The notes: generated by a model not told the origin, from the letters alone. A stretch of DNA of 64,000 bases from an uncultured Arthrobacter sp. (GCF_947493765.1 NZ_CANLSZ010000001.1:496001-560000); one strand, 5' to 3'. Shown: positions 50,742 through 60,101, counted from the first letter of the stretch. Numbers and translations are program-made.

Positions 50742-50790
50742 GTCGAGCTTTCACGGACTCGTCAAGCCCTCGAATGATTCTGGGTGGCAT
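50584..50790 (-). pseudogene. possible ribbon-helix-helix antitoxin remnant
   Basis: An ORF starting MPPRIIRGLDESVKARL (ATG 50790, about residues 1-17) resembles the N-terminus of FitA/VapB-type ribbon-helix-helix antitoxins. After that it runs in a different frame across the GNAT remnant and is Arg-rich shadow sequence. It has a strong ribosome site (AGGAGGAGATATCTG before the ATG). It lies 31 bp after the stop of the PIN-domain toxin gene. A real antitoxin gene was probably truncated here. Confidence 0.45.
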
Positions 50791-50821
50791 CAGATATCTC
50801 CTCCTGCACTGGTCAATTCGT

Positions 50822-51232
50822 TCAGCGCGTGTTCGTCGTTCCGGGGGCGATGACATCAAAACCTGCAGACCGCGCGGCCTCTCCGAGCCTGTGGTCATAG
50901 GTGAGGATCGCCGATACATCGAGCCGCATCGCCGCCTCCAGATGCAGAGCGTCAAGGGTGCGCAGATACGGCATTGGCAGGAAGCTGGCGCTGCGGTAGA
51001 CGGCCCTGTCAAGCGCTGCAAGCCCGATGCCGTCGAGAAGACGAGTCACGTCGGACTGAGCGAGTCCCTCCCGCACCGCAACGCGGCGCAGCTCGGTCTC
51101 GAGCAGGTCGGTGGAGACGAGGTCGGCGCGCGTCTGGTCCAGCCAATCCAGGAGTGCCGGGCTCTCAGGCTGGTCGATCAACAGTGCAGCCAGAGCGGAG
51201 GTGTCGACGTAGATGACCGGGCGGCTGGTCAC
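50822..51232 (-). CDS. vapC: PIN-domain toxin (VapC family)
   Basis: A 136-residue predicted ribonuclease toxin. The PIN acidic residues are in IYVDTSALAALL (Asp about 9), STDLLETELRR (Glu about 45), LRTLDALHLEAAM (Asp about 94) and ILTYDHRLGEAA (Asp about 113). It would cleave RNA when not bound by its antitoxin. The ATG overlaps the stop of the antitoxin gene (ATGA), the classical order antitoxin-toxin. Confidence 0.9.
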   Translation of the reverse strand: MTSRPVIYVDTSALAALLIDQPESPALLDWLDQTRADLVSTDLLETELRRVAVREGLAQSDVTRLLDGIGLAALDRAVYRSASFLPMPYLRTLDALHLEAAMRLDVSAILTYDHRLGEAARSAGFDVIAPGTTNTR

Positions 51233-51507
51233 CGGTCGCCGCGCAGGTCGTCGAGGATCTCGGTGAGACTGTGCTCCGAGGTCTTGCGTTCGACAGCCAG
51301 TGCCCTCCAGCCACCCTCGCGGCGGGTCGGCCGAGCGATAGGCAAGGTGGCAGCGGGCGCATCGAGTGGCACGATCCGCCCCACAGGCACCCCGCTGTTG
51401 GTCAGGACGAAGGAGTGGCCCTCGCTGACCGCGCGGAGTACCCGGCCAGACTCGTTGCGGAGCTCGCGCTGTGACAAGCTTTCGACCTGCGGTCCGATAG
51501 TGCTCAC
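51229..51507 (-). CDS. vapB: Phd/YefM-type antitoxin partner of VapC
   Basis: A 92-residue antitoxin. The N-terminal half (VESLSQRELRNESGRVLRAV, then SEGHSFVLTNSGVPVGRIVP) is a Phd/YefM DNA-binding domain; the C-terminal tail ends ILDDLRGDR and should wrap the toxin. GTG 51507 is preceded by TACGAT with a gap of exactly 6 nt, so the operon is probably leaderless and autoregulated. Confidence 0.88.
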   Translation of the reverse strand: MSTIGPQVESLSQRELRNESGRVLRAVSEGHSFVLTNSGVPVGRIVPLDAPAATLPIARPTRREGGWRALAVERKTSEHSLTEILDDLRGDR

Positions 51508-51513
51508 TCCCCT

Positions 51514-51519
51514 ATCGTA
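51514..51519 (-). promoter_or_regulatory. -10 box TACGAT of the toxin-antitoxin operon
   Basis: TACGAT on the minus strand, exactly 6 nt before GTG 51507. AGGGGA fills the gap and abuts the start, too close to act as a ribosome site. Confidence 0.5.
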
Positions 51520-51621
51520 GCGCCCGTGCTACGCGCTGATGAAAAGAGGCGCTCCTTGAAGGCACTCCGCGGCACCACCCCCAAGCGGCCGGGTTGGCGG
51601 TGATCCCGAAGCCAACGGGCG

Positions 51622-52434
51622 TCAAAGCATTTCGAGGGGTTCTGCGCGTGCCGGCGGCGGGAAAGCGCGATCGAGGCGCTCGAGATCGGTGTCGCTGAGG
51701 TGAAGGTCGCGGGCGGTGGCGTTCTCGAGCACATGCTCGGCAGTTGAAGCCTTCGGGATTGCGAGCACGCTGCTGGTGCGCATCGTCCACGCCAGAGCGA
51801 CCTGCGCGGGCGTCGCGCCAAGCTCGCAGGCGATCTGTGTCAGATCCGGGTTGCCGAGCAGTCGTCCCTGCTCCACAGGCGAATAGGCCATGACGGGCAT
51901 CTTCGTCGAAGCACACCATGGCATCAGGTCGAACTCCGGACCGCGCCGGGTCAGGTTGTAGAGCACCTGATCGGTCTGGCACCCCTCAGGCAAACTCCGG
52001 AGCTCGTCGGTGTCGAGATTACTCACACCCCACGCACGGATCGAGCCCTCGGCAATAAGGGACTCGAACGCAGCGACGGTCTCCTCGAATGGGAACCTCC
52101 CCCGCCAATGCAGGAGATACAGGTCCAGGCAGTCAGTACCTAGACGGTCCAGGCTTGCATGACAGGCCTCGATCGTCCCTGCTGCGGAGGCGTTCGAGGG
52201 TAGGACCTTGCTCACCAGGAAAACCTCATCGCGCCTACCCCTGATGGCTTCTCCGACAAGGTCCTCACTGCGCCCACTACCGTACATTTCAGCGGTATCG
52301 ATCACGGTCAGGCCCAGATCAATACCTGTACGCAGCGCCCTGATCTCAGCGTTCCGGCCGGCAGGAGAGTCACCCAGGTTCCATGTTCCCTGCCCCAGAG
52401 CAGGAACAACAGTGCCGTCCGGAAAGGTAATCAC
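51622..52434 (-). CDS. aldo/keto reductase
   Basis: A 270-residue NADPH-dependent (beta/alpha)8 oxidoreductase. The catalytic tetrad is present: Asp and Tyr in [14 protein letters not shown] (about 47 and 52), Lys in FLVSKVLPS (about 76) and His in DLYLLHWRG (about 110). The NADP-binding end reads [17 protein letters not shown]. The physiological substrate is unknown. GTG 52434 is 6 nt from a TAGCGT box. It stands alone between the accessory stretch and ychF. Confidence 0.9.
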   Translation of the reverse strand: MITFPDGTVVPALGQGTWNLGDSPAGRNAEIRALRTGIDLGLTVIDTAEMYGSGRSEDLVGEAIRGRRDEVFLVSKVLPSNASAAGTIEACHASLDRLGTDCLDLYLLHWRGRFPFEETVAAFESLIAEGSIRAWGVSNLDTDELRSLPEGCQTDQVLYNLTRRGPEFDLMPWCASTKMPVMAYSPVEQGRLLGNPDLTQIACELGATPAQVALAWTMRTSSVLAIPKASTAEHVLENATARDLHLSDTDLERLDRAFPPPARAEPLEML

Positions 52435-52440
52435 ACGCCA

Positions 52441-52446
52441 ACGCTA
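52441..52446 (-). promoter_or_regulatory. -10 box TAGCGT of the aldo/keto reductase gene
   Basis: TAGCGT on the minus strand, exactly 6 nt before GTG 52434; a leaderless mRNA is predicted. Confidence 0.5.
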
Positions 52447-52600
52447 CAACTAGAACCATCAGCTAGCGAGGTGTGATGGGAGCCAAACCATGGGTCAGGT
52501 CAGCGTGTCACCGATCGGTGCAGCAGACCCGGCTCATGATGAATACGATGCCGCCCTCAGGGTTACAAGGGCTGCGTTTCTAGTCATTCGGGCGAAGGTT

Positions 52601-53686
52601 CTAGACGTTAAATCGGAACTCCACCACGTCGCCGTCGGACATGACGTACTCCTTGCCCTCGATGCGCACCTTGCCTCGGCTCTTCGCCTCGCTCATGGAG
52701 CCGGCGTCGACCAGGTCCTCGAAGGACACCACCTCGGCCTTGATAAAACCCCGCTGGAAGTCGGAGTGGATGACGCCCGCGGCCTCGGGCGCCGTCGCAC
52801 CCTTCTTCACCGTCCAGGCACGGCTCTCCTTCGGACCGGCCGTCAGATACGTCTGCAGGCCGAGGGTGTGGAAGCCCACGTGGGCCAGCTGGTCGAGCCC
52901 GGACTGCTCCTGGCCGCTCATTTCGAGCATCTCCCGGGCCTCGGCCTCGTCGAGCTCCACGAGATCCGCTTCGAGCTTGGCGTCGAGGAAGATGGCATCG
53001 GCCGGAACCACGAGCGCACGCAGCTCCTCCTGGCGCTCCGGATTTCCGAGTACCGCGTCGTCCACGTTGAACACGTAGATGAAGGGCTTGGCGGTGAGCA
53101 GACTGAGCTCGCGCAGGTGCCCCATCTCGAGCTTGTCGCTCGCGATCGAGGAGAAGATCGTGTCGCCGCGCTCCAGCACCGATTGGACGGCCTGCATCGC
53201 GGTCAGCTGCGCAGCCTCGCGCTTCTTGATCTTCACTTCCTTCTCCACGCGCGGGATGGCCTTCTCCAGCGTCTGCAGATCGGCGAGGATCAGCTCGGTG
53301 TTGATGGTCTCCATGTCGGAGCGCGGATCCACCTTGCCGTCCACGTGGATCACGTCGGGATCGTCGAACACACGGATCACCTGGGCGATCGCCTCGGCCT
53401 CGCGGATGTTGGCGAGGAACTGGTTGCCGAGCCCCTCCCCCTCTGACGCGCCCTTGACGATGCCCGCGATGTCCACGAAGGACACGGTGGCCGGCAGGAT
53501 CTGCTTGGACCCGAAGACCTCGGCGAGCTGCGCGAGGCGGGGATCGGGCAGATTGACCACGCCGACGTTCGGCTCGATCGTGGCGAACGGATAATTCGCC
53601 GCCAGCACGTTGTTGCGCGTCAGCGCGTTGAAGAGGGTTGATTTGCCGACGTTGGGCAGTCCGACGATGCCGATAGTAAGAGCCAC
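52601..53686 (-). CDS. ychF: redox-responsive ATPase/GTPase YchF (OLA1 family)
   Basis: A 361-residue Obg-related P-loop NTPase that binds ribosomes and prefers ATP. G1 is GLPNVGKSTLFN (about 9-20), G3 is VDIAGIVKGASEGEGLGNQF (the YchF signature with the long switch II), and G4 (NKxD) is replaced by FNVDD, as expected for an ATP-preferring member. The TGS domain ends DVVEFRFNV. GTG 53686 is 8 nt from TAGACT (53695-53700). It is divergent from rmuC. Confidence 0.94.
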   Translation of the reverse strand: MALTIGIVGLPNVGKSTLFNALTRNNVLAANYPFATIEPNVGVVNLPDPRLAQLAEVFGSKQILPATVSFVDIAGIVKGASEGEGLGNQFLANIREAEAIAQVIRVFDDPDVIHVDGKVDPRSDMETINTELILADLQTLEKAIPRVEKEVKIKKREAAQLTAMQAVQSVLERGDTIFSSIASDKLEMGHLRELSLLTAKPFIYVFNVDDAVLGNPERQEELRALVVPADAIFLDAKLEADLVELDEAEAREMLEMSGQEQSGLDQLAHVGFHTLGLQTYLTAGPKESRAWTVKKGATAPEAAGVIHSDFQRGFIKAEVVSFEDLVDAGSMSEAKSRGKVRIEGKEYVMSDGDVVEFRFNV

Positions 53687-53782
53687 GGGAGACAAGTCTA
53701 CCGGGCGAGTCGCGAGCGACCAGGCGCCACCGGGTAGGTGTCGGTACCGCTGATTGTCGGAGGTTCCTGCGACAGTGTGGGC

Positions 53783-55129
53783 ATGAGCACCACGGCCGTC
53801 CTCCTCGTCATCCTCGCGTTCATCCTCGGCTGCGCTCTCGGGGCCGCGCTGATCTGGCGCTCTCTCCGCACACGCAGCACCGACCTGCGCTCCGAGCTCG
53901 ACGACGCCGCCGCGCGCCTGGGGCGGGCGACGACGGAGCTGGCCGCGGCCTCCGCTCAGCGCGACCTGCTGCAGCAGCACAATCGCGAGCTGACCGGCAA
54001 GACCTCGACCGAGAACGACGTGCTGCGCGCCCTCGCACCGGTGGCCGAGAAGCTCACGCAGGTGCAGCGGCAGGTGGGCCTGCTCGAGCGCGACCGCGTG
54101 GAGCAGTACGGGCAGCTGGCGCAGCAGCTCGACGAGGCACGCCTGTCCGACGCGCGACTGCTCTCCACCACGCACGCCCTCGCCGGTGCCCTGCGCAGCA
54201 CCAGCGCACGCGGCCAGTGGGGCGAGGTGCAGCTGCGGCGCGTGGTGGAGGCGGCGGGCATGCTCTCCCGCGTCGACTTCCTGGAGCAGGTGTCCTTCAC
54301 CGCGACGGACGACGCCGACCGCGCCCGGCCCGACATGGTGGTCCAGCTCCCGGGCGACAAGCAGCTCGTCATCGACGCCAAGGTCCCCCTGAGCGCGTTC
54401 CTCGCAGCCCAGGAACTGACGCGGGCGGGAGACGGAGCGGACGCTCCGCACGGGGCCACGTCCGATCGGGGCCTGGAGGCGCAGCGCGCGGAGCTGCTGA
54501 AGCAGCACGGCAAGGCCCTGCGCGCACACGTCGACGCCCTGGCCCGCAAGAAGTACTGGGAGGGCGCCACCAACTCCCCCGAACTGGTCATCTGCTTCAT
54601 CCCGGTCGAGTCCATCCTCTCGGAAGCCCTGCGTGCCGATCCCGAACTGCTCGACTACGCCTTCTCCCGCAGCGTGGCACTGGCCTCGCCGGTCTCGCTG
54701 CTGGGCATCCTCAAGGGGGCGGCGTTCAGCTGGCGGCAGGCCGTCCTGACCGACAACGCACGCGAACTCTTCGATCTCTCCAAGCAGCTGTACGAGCGTT
54801 TGGGGACCATGGGCGGGCACGTGACCAAGCTCGGGTCATCGCTGAAGACCTCGGTGGAGCGCTACAACTCCTTCGTCGGGGCCTTGGAATCGCGCGTACT
54901 GCCGACGGCGCGGCGCATCGGGGCGTTCGACTCCGCATCCCTCGACGTGGTCGACGCCGCGGCCGACGGGGCGCTGCCGGGGACCGCGGGCGCCGACGTC
55001 AGCGCGATCGGCGCGGCCCGCGCCCAGCGGGCCGGGGCTCCGCGCGCAGCTGTGGAGCCGGCGGGCTCGATCGACGCGACGCCGCGCTCGCTCACCGCGC
55101 ACGAACTGCTCGACGGCACCGCGGGCTAG
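53783..55129 (+). CDS. rmuC: DNA recombination protein RmuC
   Basis: A 448-residue protein of the RmuC family, which limits DNA inversions and rearrangements. An N-terminal helix (about residues 4-22, VLLVILAFILGCALGAALIW) anchors it, a coiled-coil region follows (about 30-110), and then the conserved nuclease-like core: SARGQWGEVQLRRVVEAAGM, then LVIDAKVPLSAF (catalytic Asp-x-Lys pattern of PD-(D/E)XK enzymes). I chose ATG 53783 (MSTTAVLLVI); the frame extends upstream but begins with non-conserved residues. The C-terminal 60 residues are Ala/Gly-rich. Confidence 0.9.
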   Translation: MSTTAVLLVILAFILGCALGAALIWRSLRTRSTDLRSELDDAAARLGRATTELAAASAQRDLLQQHNRELTGKTSTENDVLRALAPVAEKLTQVQRQVGLLERDRVEQYGQLAQQLDEARLSDARLLSTTHALAGALRSTSARGQWGEVQLRRVVEAAGMLSRVDFLEQVSFTATDDADRARPDMVVQLPGDKQLVIDAKVPLSAFLAAQELTRAGDGADAPHGATSDRGLEAQRAELLKQHGKALRAHVDALARKKYWEGATNSPELVICFIPVESILSEALRADPELLDYAFSRSVALASPVSLLGILKGAAFSWRQAVLTDNARELFDLSKQLYERLGTMGGHVTKLGSSLKTSVERYNSFVGALESRVLPTARRIGAFDSASLDVVDAAADGALPGTAGADVSAIGAARAQRAGAPRAAVEPAGSIDATPRSLTAHELLDGTAG

Positions 55130-55155
55130 CTCAGGGCGCCACGGTCTCCGATACT

Positions 55156-55178
55156 CCGTCTCCGATGGAAGGAGACGG
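55156..55178. terminator. hairpin between convergent rmuC and ispH
   Basis: An 8-bp perfect stem (55156-55163 with 55171-55178) and a 7-nt loop, 27 bp after the rmuC stop. The rest of the 185-bp gap shows no gene. Confidence 0.5.
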
Positions 55179-55314
55179 CATGGATCCAGGGCGCGGGCCA
55201 TCCCCGATTACCGCCGAGCAGGAGGCAACAACTGCCTCGCGCCGACACCCCTGCGTTCGAGAGGCCGACATCAGGTGACGCACGCGTGGTCCTCTGCGGG
55301 CCACCTCGCGAGCC

Positions 55315-56412
55315 TCAGTTCAGCGAACCGCGGTCCTGCAGCTGCCCGCGGCCGCCGCGTCCCTCGGACGGATCACCCATGGCCTTCAGCGCGGCGCGGA
55401 TCTCCTTGGGCAGGGAGAAGATGATGTCCTCCTGCGCCGTCACCACTTCCTCGACATCCCCGTAGCCGTACTCGGCCAGGAGCCGCAGGACGTCCTGCAC
55501 CAGATTCTCCGGCACGGAGGCACCCGAGGAGATCCCGATCGTGGCGACGCCCTCGAACCAGGACTCGTCCACCTCGTTGGCGAAGTCGACGCGGTGCGCG
55601 GCCTTCGCCCCGTACTCCAGGGCCACCTCGACGAGGCGCACGGAGTTGGAGGAGTTCGCCGACCCCACCACGATCACCAGGTCCGACCCGGGGGCGATCT
55701 TCTTGATCGCGGCCTGGCGGTTGGACGTGGCGTAGCAGATGTCGTCGCTCGGCGGATCCTGCAGTGTGGGGAAGCGCTCCCTGAGCAGATTGACCGTCAG
55801 CATGGTCTCGTCGACGCTGAGCGTGGTCTGCGACAGCCAGATGAGCCGCTCCGGGTCGCGCACCTGCACCTTGTCGACGTCCTCGGGGCCGTTGACGATC
55901 TGGATGTGCTCGGGTGCCTCGCCCGCGGTCCCCTCGACCTCCTCGTGGTCCTCGTGACCGATCAGGAGGATGTCGAAGTCGTCGCGCGCGAAGCGCTGGG
56001 CCTCCTTGTGCACCTTGGTGACGAGGGGGCAGGTGGCGTCGATGGTGCGCAGGCCGCGGTCCTCGGCGGATTGCACGACGGCGGGAGAGACACCGTGCGC
56101 GGAGAAGACCACGAGCGCACCCTCGGGCACCTCGTCGGTCTCGTCGACGAAGATGGCGCCCTGGGCCTCCAGGGTGGAGACGACGTGCAGATTGTGCACG
56201 ATCTGCTTGCGCACGTAGACCGGCGGCCCGTAGTGCTCCAGGGCCTTCTCGACGGCGATCACCGCACGGTCGACGCCGGCGCAGTACCCGCGGGGCGCCG
56301 CCAGCAGGACCCGCTTGTTCCCGGTGACCGGCGCGGCTGACAGCACGTCCTCGGGAGTGCGGCGGCGGCGCGGAATGGTGGGCATGGGGACCTGAACGGT
56401 GGTACTGGTCAT
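55315..56412 (-). CDS. ispH: 4-hydroxy-3-methylbut-2-enyl diphosphate reductase
   Basis: A 365-residue Fe-S enzyme of the last MEP-pathway step, making isopentenyl and dimethylallyl diphosphate. The three cluster cysteines are in [13 protein letters not shown] (about 44), [13 protein letters not shown] (about 128) and [11 protein letters not shown] (about 226). Substrate residues include His in [12 protein letters not shown] and FSAHGVSP. The extra N-terminal 30 residues and the Gly-rich tail are common in actinobacteria. ATG 56412 is 7 nt from TAGGAT (56420-56425). Confidence 0.95.
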   Translation of the reverse strand: MTSTTVQVPMPTIPRRRRTPEDVLSAAPVTGNKRVLLAAPRGYCAGVDRAVIAVEKALEHYGPPVYVRKQIVHNLHVVSTLEAQGAIFVDETDEVPEGALVVFSAHGVSPAVVQSAEDRGLRTIDATCPLVTKVHKEAQRFARDDFDILLIGHEDHEEVEGTAGEAPEHIQIVNGPEDVDKVQVRDPERLIWLSQTTLSVDETMLTVNLLRERFPTLQDPPSDDICYATSNRQAAIKKIAPGSDLVIVVGSANSSNSVRLVEVALEYGAKAAHRVDFANEVDESWFEGVATIGISSGASVPENLVQDVLRLLAEYGYGDVEEVVTAQEDIIFSLPKEIRAALKAMGDPSEGRGGRGQLQDRGSLN

Positions 56413-56419
56413 GAGACCG

Positions 56420-56425
56420 ATCCTA
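56420..56425 (-). promoter_or_regulatory. -10 box TAGGAT of ispH
   Basis: TAGGAT on the minus strand, 7 nt before ATG 56412; consistent with a leaderless or near-leaderless mRNA. Confidence 0.45.
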
Positions 56426-56546
56426 CCCGGTCGGCGTCGGCGGCCCCGTGGATCCGGGCGCTCCTGAAGCTCAGAGTCGACCCCGGAGCCGACCTTCGAG
56501 TACCGGCCCGTGACCGGGCTTCAGGTGCCGAGCCCCTGGCCGGACC

Positions 56547-57395
56547 TCAGCGGAACCTCCTGCGCCGTCGTCCGAAGGCCAGTCGCGCGGCGACGCCGAT
56601 CGCCAGTGCCATGAGTCCGGCCACGAGCACCGGCAGGCCGGCCTCGGCGATGTCCGCTCCGGCCCGTCCCGCGAGCCCGTGGACGAAGACGTCGGCGACC
56701 GCGCCCAGGCCCGGTGCCCCGCCTGCCCACTGCGGGATCAGCCGACCCGCCAGCAACGCGAGGGCGCCGATCACCGCGACGCCGAGCCCGAGGAGCGCCA
56801 GGGTGGTGCCGTGCCGGCGGGCGATCAGCAGGGCGAGCACGCCCAGCACCCCCGCGATCGTGAGGTAGAGCGGCCAGGCCGTGACGGCGTCGGCCACCCA
56901 GCTCAGCATGCCGCCGCGTTCCAAGGAGCCGACCTCGACGGTGGTGTCCTCCGGGGTGGGGATGTCCACACCGAGACCGCCGGCCAGGCTCTCGGTCACG
57001 AGTCCGATGACGGGCGCTAGATCGAGGGTGATGACGGCGGGAGCGGGTTCGGCGGGATCCGGGGCCTGGGCGAAGGTCATGGCATGCGAGATCCGCAGCG
57101 TCCGGTCCCAGGCCGCGGGGTAGCCCGAGGTCTCGGTCACCGCGGTCACGGCGTCGCGGACGAGGGGTTCGAGGAACGAGACCACCTGGTCGGGAAGATT
57201 CCCTGCGCTCGTCGCCTCCTCCACCAGCGAATCCGTGAGCGCGGCCTGGAACTCGGCGTCCTCGGACAGCGGCGAGGCGAGCGCCACGAACCCGGACTCC
57301 TCCACGAGATTTCCGTCCACCCATGCCGAGGCCAGACCTCCCGCGGCAGCGACGAGGGCGAGCAGGGCCAGGACGGCAGAGACGAGAGTCCGCAT
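56547..57395 (-). CDS. exported/membrane protein of unknown function
   Basis: A 282-residue protein. An N-terminal helix (about 5-25) is followed by an external domain (about 26-175, rich in Asp/Glu/Pro) and four membrane helices (about 180-275), ending GRRRRRF. It shows no catalytic motif. Similar proteins sit beside xseA in Micrococcales and carry no assigned role. ATG 57395 has GAAGGAA about 4 nt upstream. It is divergent from xseA. Confidence 0.75.
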   Translation of the reverse strand: MRTLVSAVLALLALVAAAGGLASAWVDGNLVEESGFVALASPLSEDAEFQAALTDSLVEEATSAGNLPDQVVSFLEPLVRDAVTAVTETSGYPAAWDRTLRISHAMTFAQAPDPAEPAPAVITLDLAPVIGLVTESLAGGLGVDIPTPEDTTVEVGSLERGGMLSWVADAVTAWPLYLTIAGVLGVLALLIARRHGTTLALLGLGVAVIGALALLAGRLIPQWAGGAPGLGAVADVFVHGLAGRAGADIAEAGLPVLVAGLMALAIGVAARLAFGRRRRRFR

Positions 57396-57583
57396 GGGTT
57401 CCTTCGGTGGTGGTTACCCGGCCGATTATGCCCCGTCCCGCTGGGCGGTACCGCCCGGACCCGCCGCTGGCAGGCACGACGCCCACATAGCCGCCGCCGG
57501 GAGGTCGCCGGGGGTGAGGAGTGGTACAGATGGAGAGTCAGCTTCACGGACGGACAGCGGGGCAGCTCCCGGGACAGGACACC

Positions 57584-58987
57584 ATGACACGCGAGGGAAC
57601 GGGGACGCCGTCGGGCGCTCCACCCGGCCCGGCCACGGGAACGACGACGGTGCCGGCGACGGCCGCCGAGACCTCTCCCGACACGCCCTGGCCGCTGCGC
57701 CTGCTGTCCGCGAAGCTCAAGGCGCACATCGAGCGGGCTCCGGCCGCGTGGGTGGAGGGTCAGGTGATCGAGCTGACGCGCCGGGCGAGCATGTCCTACA
57801 TCACGCTGCGTGACGTCGATTCGGAGGTGTCTCTCTCCCTGTCCGTCTACGGCTCGGTGATGGACCGCCTGGCCTCGCCGCCCGAGCGGGGCTCGCGCGT
57901 GGTGGCACGGCTGAAGCCCGACTTCTGGGTCAAGACCGGACGCCTGTCGATGCAGACCACCGACATCCGGCCCGTCGGGATCGGTGATCTACTGGCACGC
58001 ATCGAACGGCTCCGCCAGGCCCTGGCGGCGGAGGGTCTCTTCGCTGCCGCGAGCAAGAAGCCGCTGCCGCTGCTCCCCCACCGGATCGGCCTGATCACCG
58101 GCCGTGACTCCGACGCGATGAAGGACGTGATGCGCAATGCCGCCCTGCGGTGGCCGGCCGTGGAGTTCGAGGTCCGCGAGGTCGCCGTGCAGGGCGTGAA
58201 CAGCGTGGCCCAGGTCCGCGCGGCGCTCGGCGAGCTCGATGCCGACGAACGGGTCGACGTCATCATCATCGCCCGTGGCGGCGGGGCCCTCGAGGACCTG
58301 CTGCCGTTCAGCGACGAATCGCTCGTGCGCGCCGTCGCCCTGGCCGCGACGCCGGTGGTCAGCGCCATTGGGCACGAGGCCGACCGTCCGCTGCTCGACG
58401 ACGTCGCCGATCTGCGCGCCTCCACGCCCACGGACGCCGCGAAGCGCGTGGTCCCCGACGTCGCGGAGGAGCTCGGCAGGATAGGACAGGCGCGGGCCGC
58501 CCTCGAGCGGGCCATCCGCAATCTGGTCCATCGGGAGGCTGAGAGCCTGGCAGTGCTGCGCTCACGCCCCTCCCTGGCGAAACCGGAAGGGATGATCGAG
58601 GTGCGCGAGGCCGATCTGGAGCGGCTTCGCTCACGCACCCACCGGAGCACGACGACGACGGTGGAGCGGGAGGCGGACGCGATCGGGCACCTGCGGGACC
58701 GGGTGCGCTCCCTCTCGCCGCAGAAGACGCTGGATCGCGGGTACGCCGTGGTGCAGCAGACCGATGGGCACGTGGTGAGGAGCCCGACCGAGGTGGCTCC
58801 CGGGGAGACCCTCCGGGTCCGGGTGGCCGATGGTCAGTTCGACGCCGTCACAGGTGCGGGTACCGCCTCGGTGACAGGCGAGGGCACCGGCGCGGTCCCC
58901 GCCCCGATCAACACCTCGATCACGGCCTCGGTTACCGGGCACCCGGCGGAGCAGACGACACAGGGAGAACAGCATGACGGACAGTAG
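57584..58987 (+). CDS. xseA: exodeoxyribonuclease VII large subunit
   Basis: A 467-residue catalytic subunit of ExoVII, which degrades single-stranded DNA in both directions. An N-terminal OB fold (about 45-125, [20 protein letters not shown]) precedes the catalytic core with [15 protein letters not shown] and [15 protein letters not shown], followed by [21 protein letters not shown] coiled-coil region and the C-terminal [10 protein letters not shown] segment complete it. The last 55 residues are a Thr/Gly-rich extension. I chose ATG 57584, preceded by CAGGA; an upstream ATG (57530) adds a non-conserved lead. Confidence 0.93.
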   Translation: MTREGTGTPSGAPPGPATGTTTVPATAAETSPDTPWPLRLLSAKLKAHIERAPAAWVEGQVIELTRRASMSYITLRDVDSEVSLSLSVYGSVMDRLASPPERGSRVVARLKPDFWVKTGRLSMQTTDIRPVGIGDLLARIERLRQALAAEGLFAAASKKPLPLLPHRIGLITGRDSDAMKDVMRNAALRWPAVEFEVREVAVQGVNSVAQVRAALGELDADERVDVIIIARGGGALEDLLPFSDESLVRAVALAATPVVSAIGHEADRPLLDDVADLRASTPTDAAKRVVPDVAEELGRIGQARAALERAIRNLVHREAESLAVLRSRPSLAKPEGMIEVREADLERLRSRTHRSTTTTVEREADAIGHLRDRVRSLSPQKTLDRGYAVVQQTDGHVVRSPTEVAPGETLRVRVADGQFDAVTGAGTASVTGEGTGAVPAPINTSITASVTGHPAEQTTQGEQHDGQ

Positions 58988-59207
58988 CGATCAGCAGCAG
59001 GCCTCGGACGTGGGCGGGCTGTCGTACGAGCGGGCGCGGGAGGAACTCGTCCTCGTGGTCTCGCGGCTCGAGGCCGGGGGCGTGGGTCTGGAGGAGTCCC
59101 TGGCCCTCTGGGAGCGGGGTGAGGCCCTCGCGGACCGCTGCGAGGCCTGGCTCGAGGGCGCCAAGGTCAGACTGGCCGCCGCGCGCGAGAAAGCCGAGAA
59201 CGCGTAG
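58974..59207 (+). CDS. xseB: exodeoxyribonuclease VII small subunit
   Basis: A 77-residue helical protein, [20 protein letters not shown] and so on, with the conserved [14 protein letters not shown]. It binds the XseA coiled-coil region. ATG 58974 overlaps the end of xseA by 14 bp, and the length is usual. Confidence 0.93.
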   Translation: MTDSSDQQQASDVGGLSYERAREELVLVVSRLEAGGVGLEESLALWERGEALADRCEAWLEGAKVRLAAAREKAENA

Positions 59208-59216
59208 CCCCGGCCG

Positions 59217-60056
59217 CTAGCCCTCGTCGCGTACGGCCTCGGCGTCCTCGGGCGCGTCGTCACGGCGCTCCTCGATGAGCTCCTTGGTCCGCACGAGCCT
59301 CAGGAGCGTCACGAGGACGAGCCCGCCGAGCATGTTGAAGAGCAGCGTGTACCCGAACCATCCGATCCACTGCCCGTAGTCGATGTCGGCTCCGGACTGG
59401 ATGGCCGCGAAGATGAGCAGCGAGTCCAGGATGGAGTGGAAGAGCTGCAGGCCGGCGAGCAGGAATCCGCCGATCATGGTGGCGACGATCTTGGCGACGT
59501 CGTTCTCCGTACCCTGCTGCATGCGGCTCATGAGCGTGATGGTGCTGCCACCCAGGACGGCCAGCGCCACCGTCTGCAGGGAGAACGGTGCATCGACGTA
59601 ATGGTGGGCGCTCTCGCCCACCGTGGCCGACCACTGCGGGAACGCCTGCATGATGATCCAGACGAAGACCCAGCCACCGGCCAGATTCGCCACCAGGGTG
59701 CCGATCCACAGCTTTGCCAGCTGCGCGAGGCTGCCCTCCCTGGCGATGACGGCGCCCACCGGCATCAGGAAGTTCTCCGTGAACAGCTCACTGTGGGCGA
59801 GCAGGAGGGCCACGAGCCCGACGCCGAAGGCCAGCCCGGCCAGCAGTTCGTTCCCCGTCTCGTGCAGGACGGCGAGATAGGCCATGATCCCGAGGCCTAT
59901 CTCGAAGCCACCGAAGACGCCGGTCACCAGGATGGTCCTCAAGGTCCGGTGGAGGCGTTCGGCCCCCTCGTCAATGGTCTTGTCGAAGGACTCCTTCAGC
60001 TCGTCCTCGACGGGCGCGTCGGAGTCTCCGAGCTGCCTCCTGCGTGCGTCGCTCAT
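59217..60056 (-). CDS. formate/nitrite transporter (FNT) family channel
   Basis: A 279-residue membrane protein with six helices of the FocA/NirC fold. The signature AHSELFTENFLMPVGAVIAR (about residue 90) and the central pore residues around it are present. A charged N-terminal tail of 35 residues resembles the pH-gating segment of FocA. The gene is alone and not next to formate or nitrite enzymes, so the anion is unknown. The ATG follows GAGAGGACAGG. It is convergent with xseB, 9 bp away. Confidence 0.9.
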   Translation of the reverse strand: MSDARRRQLGDSDAPVEDELKESFDKTIDEGAERLHRTLRTILVTGVFGGFEIGLGIMAYLAVLHETGNELLAGLAFGVGLVALLLAHSELFTENFLMPVGAVIAREGSLAQLAKLWIGTLVANLAGGWVFVWIIMQAFPQWSATVGESAHHYVDAPFSLQTVALAVLGGSTITLMSRMQQGTENDVAKIVATMIGGFLLAGLQLFHSILDSLLIFAAIQSGADIDYGQWIGWFGYTLLFNMLGGLVLVTLLRLVRTKELIEERRDDAPEDAEAVRDEG

Positions 60057-60101
60057 CCTGTCCTCTCAGCTCATGGCGCGGGGGGCGCACTCAGGCGAGG
60101 A

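Noticed and set aside
53687-54820. Longer N-terminus for YchF (frame open to 54820)
   Set aside because: The P-loop must be within the first 20 residues in YchF; the extension is antisense to rmuC.
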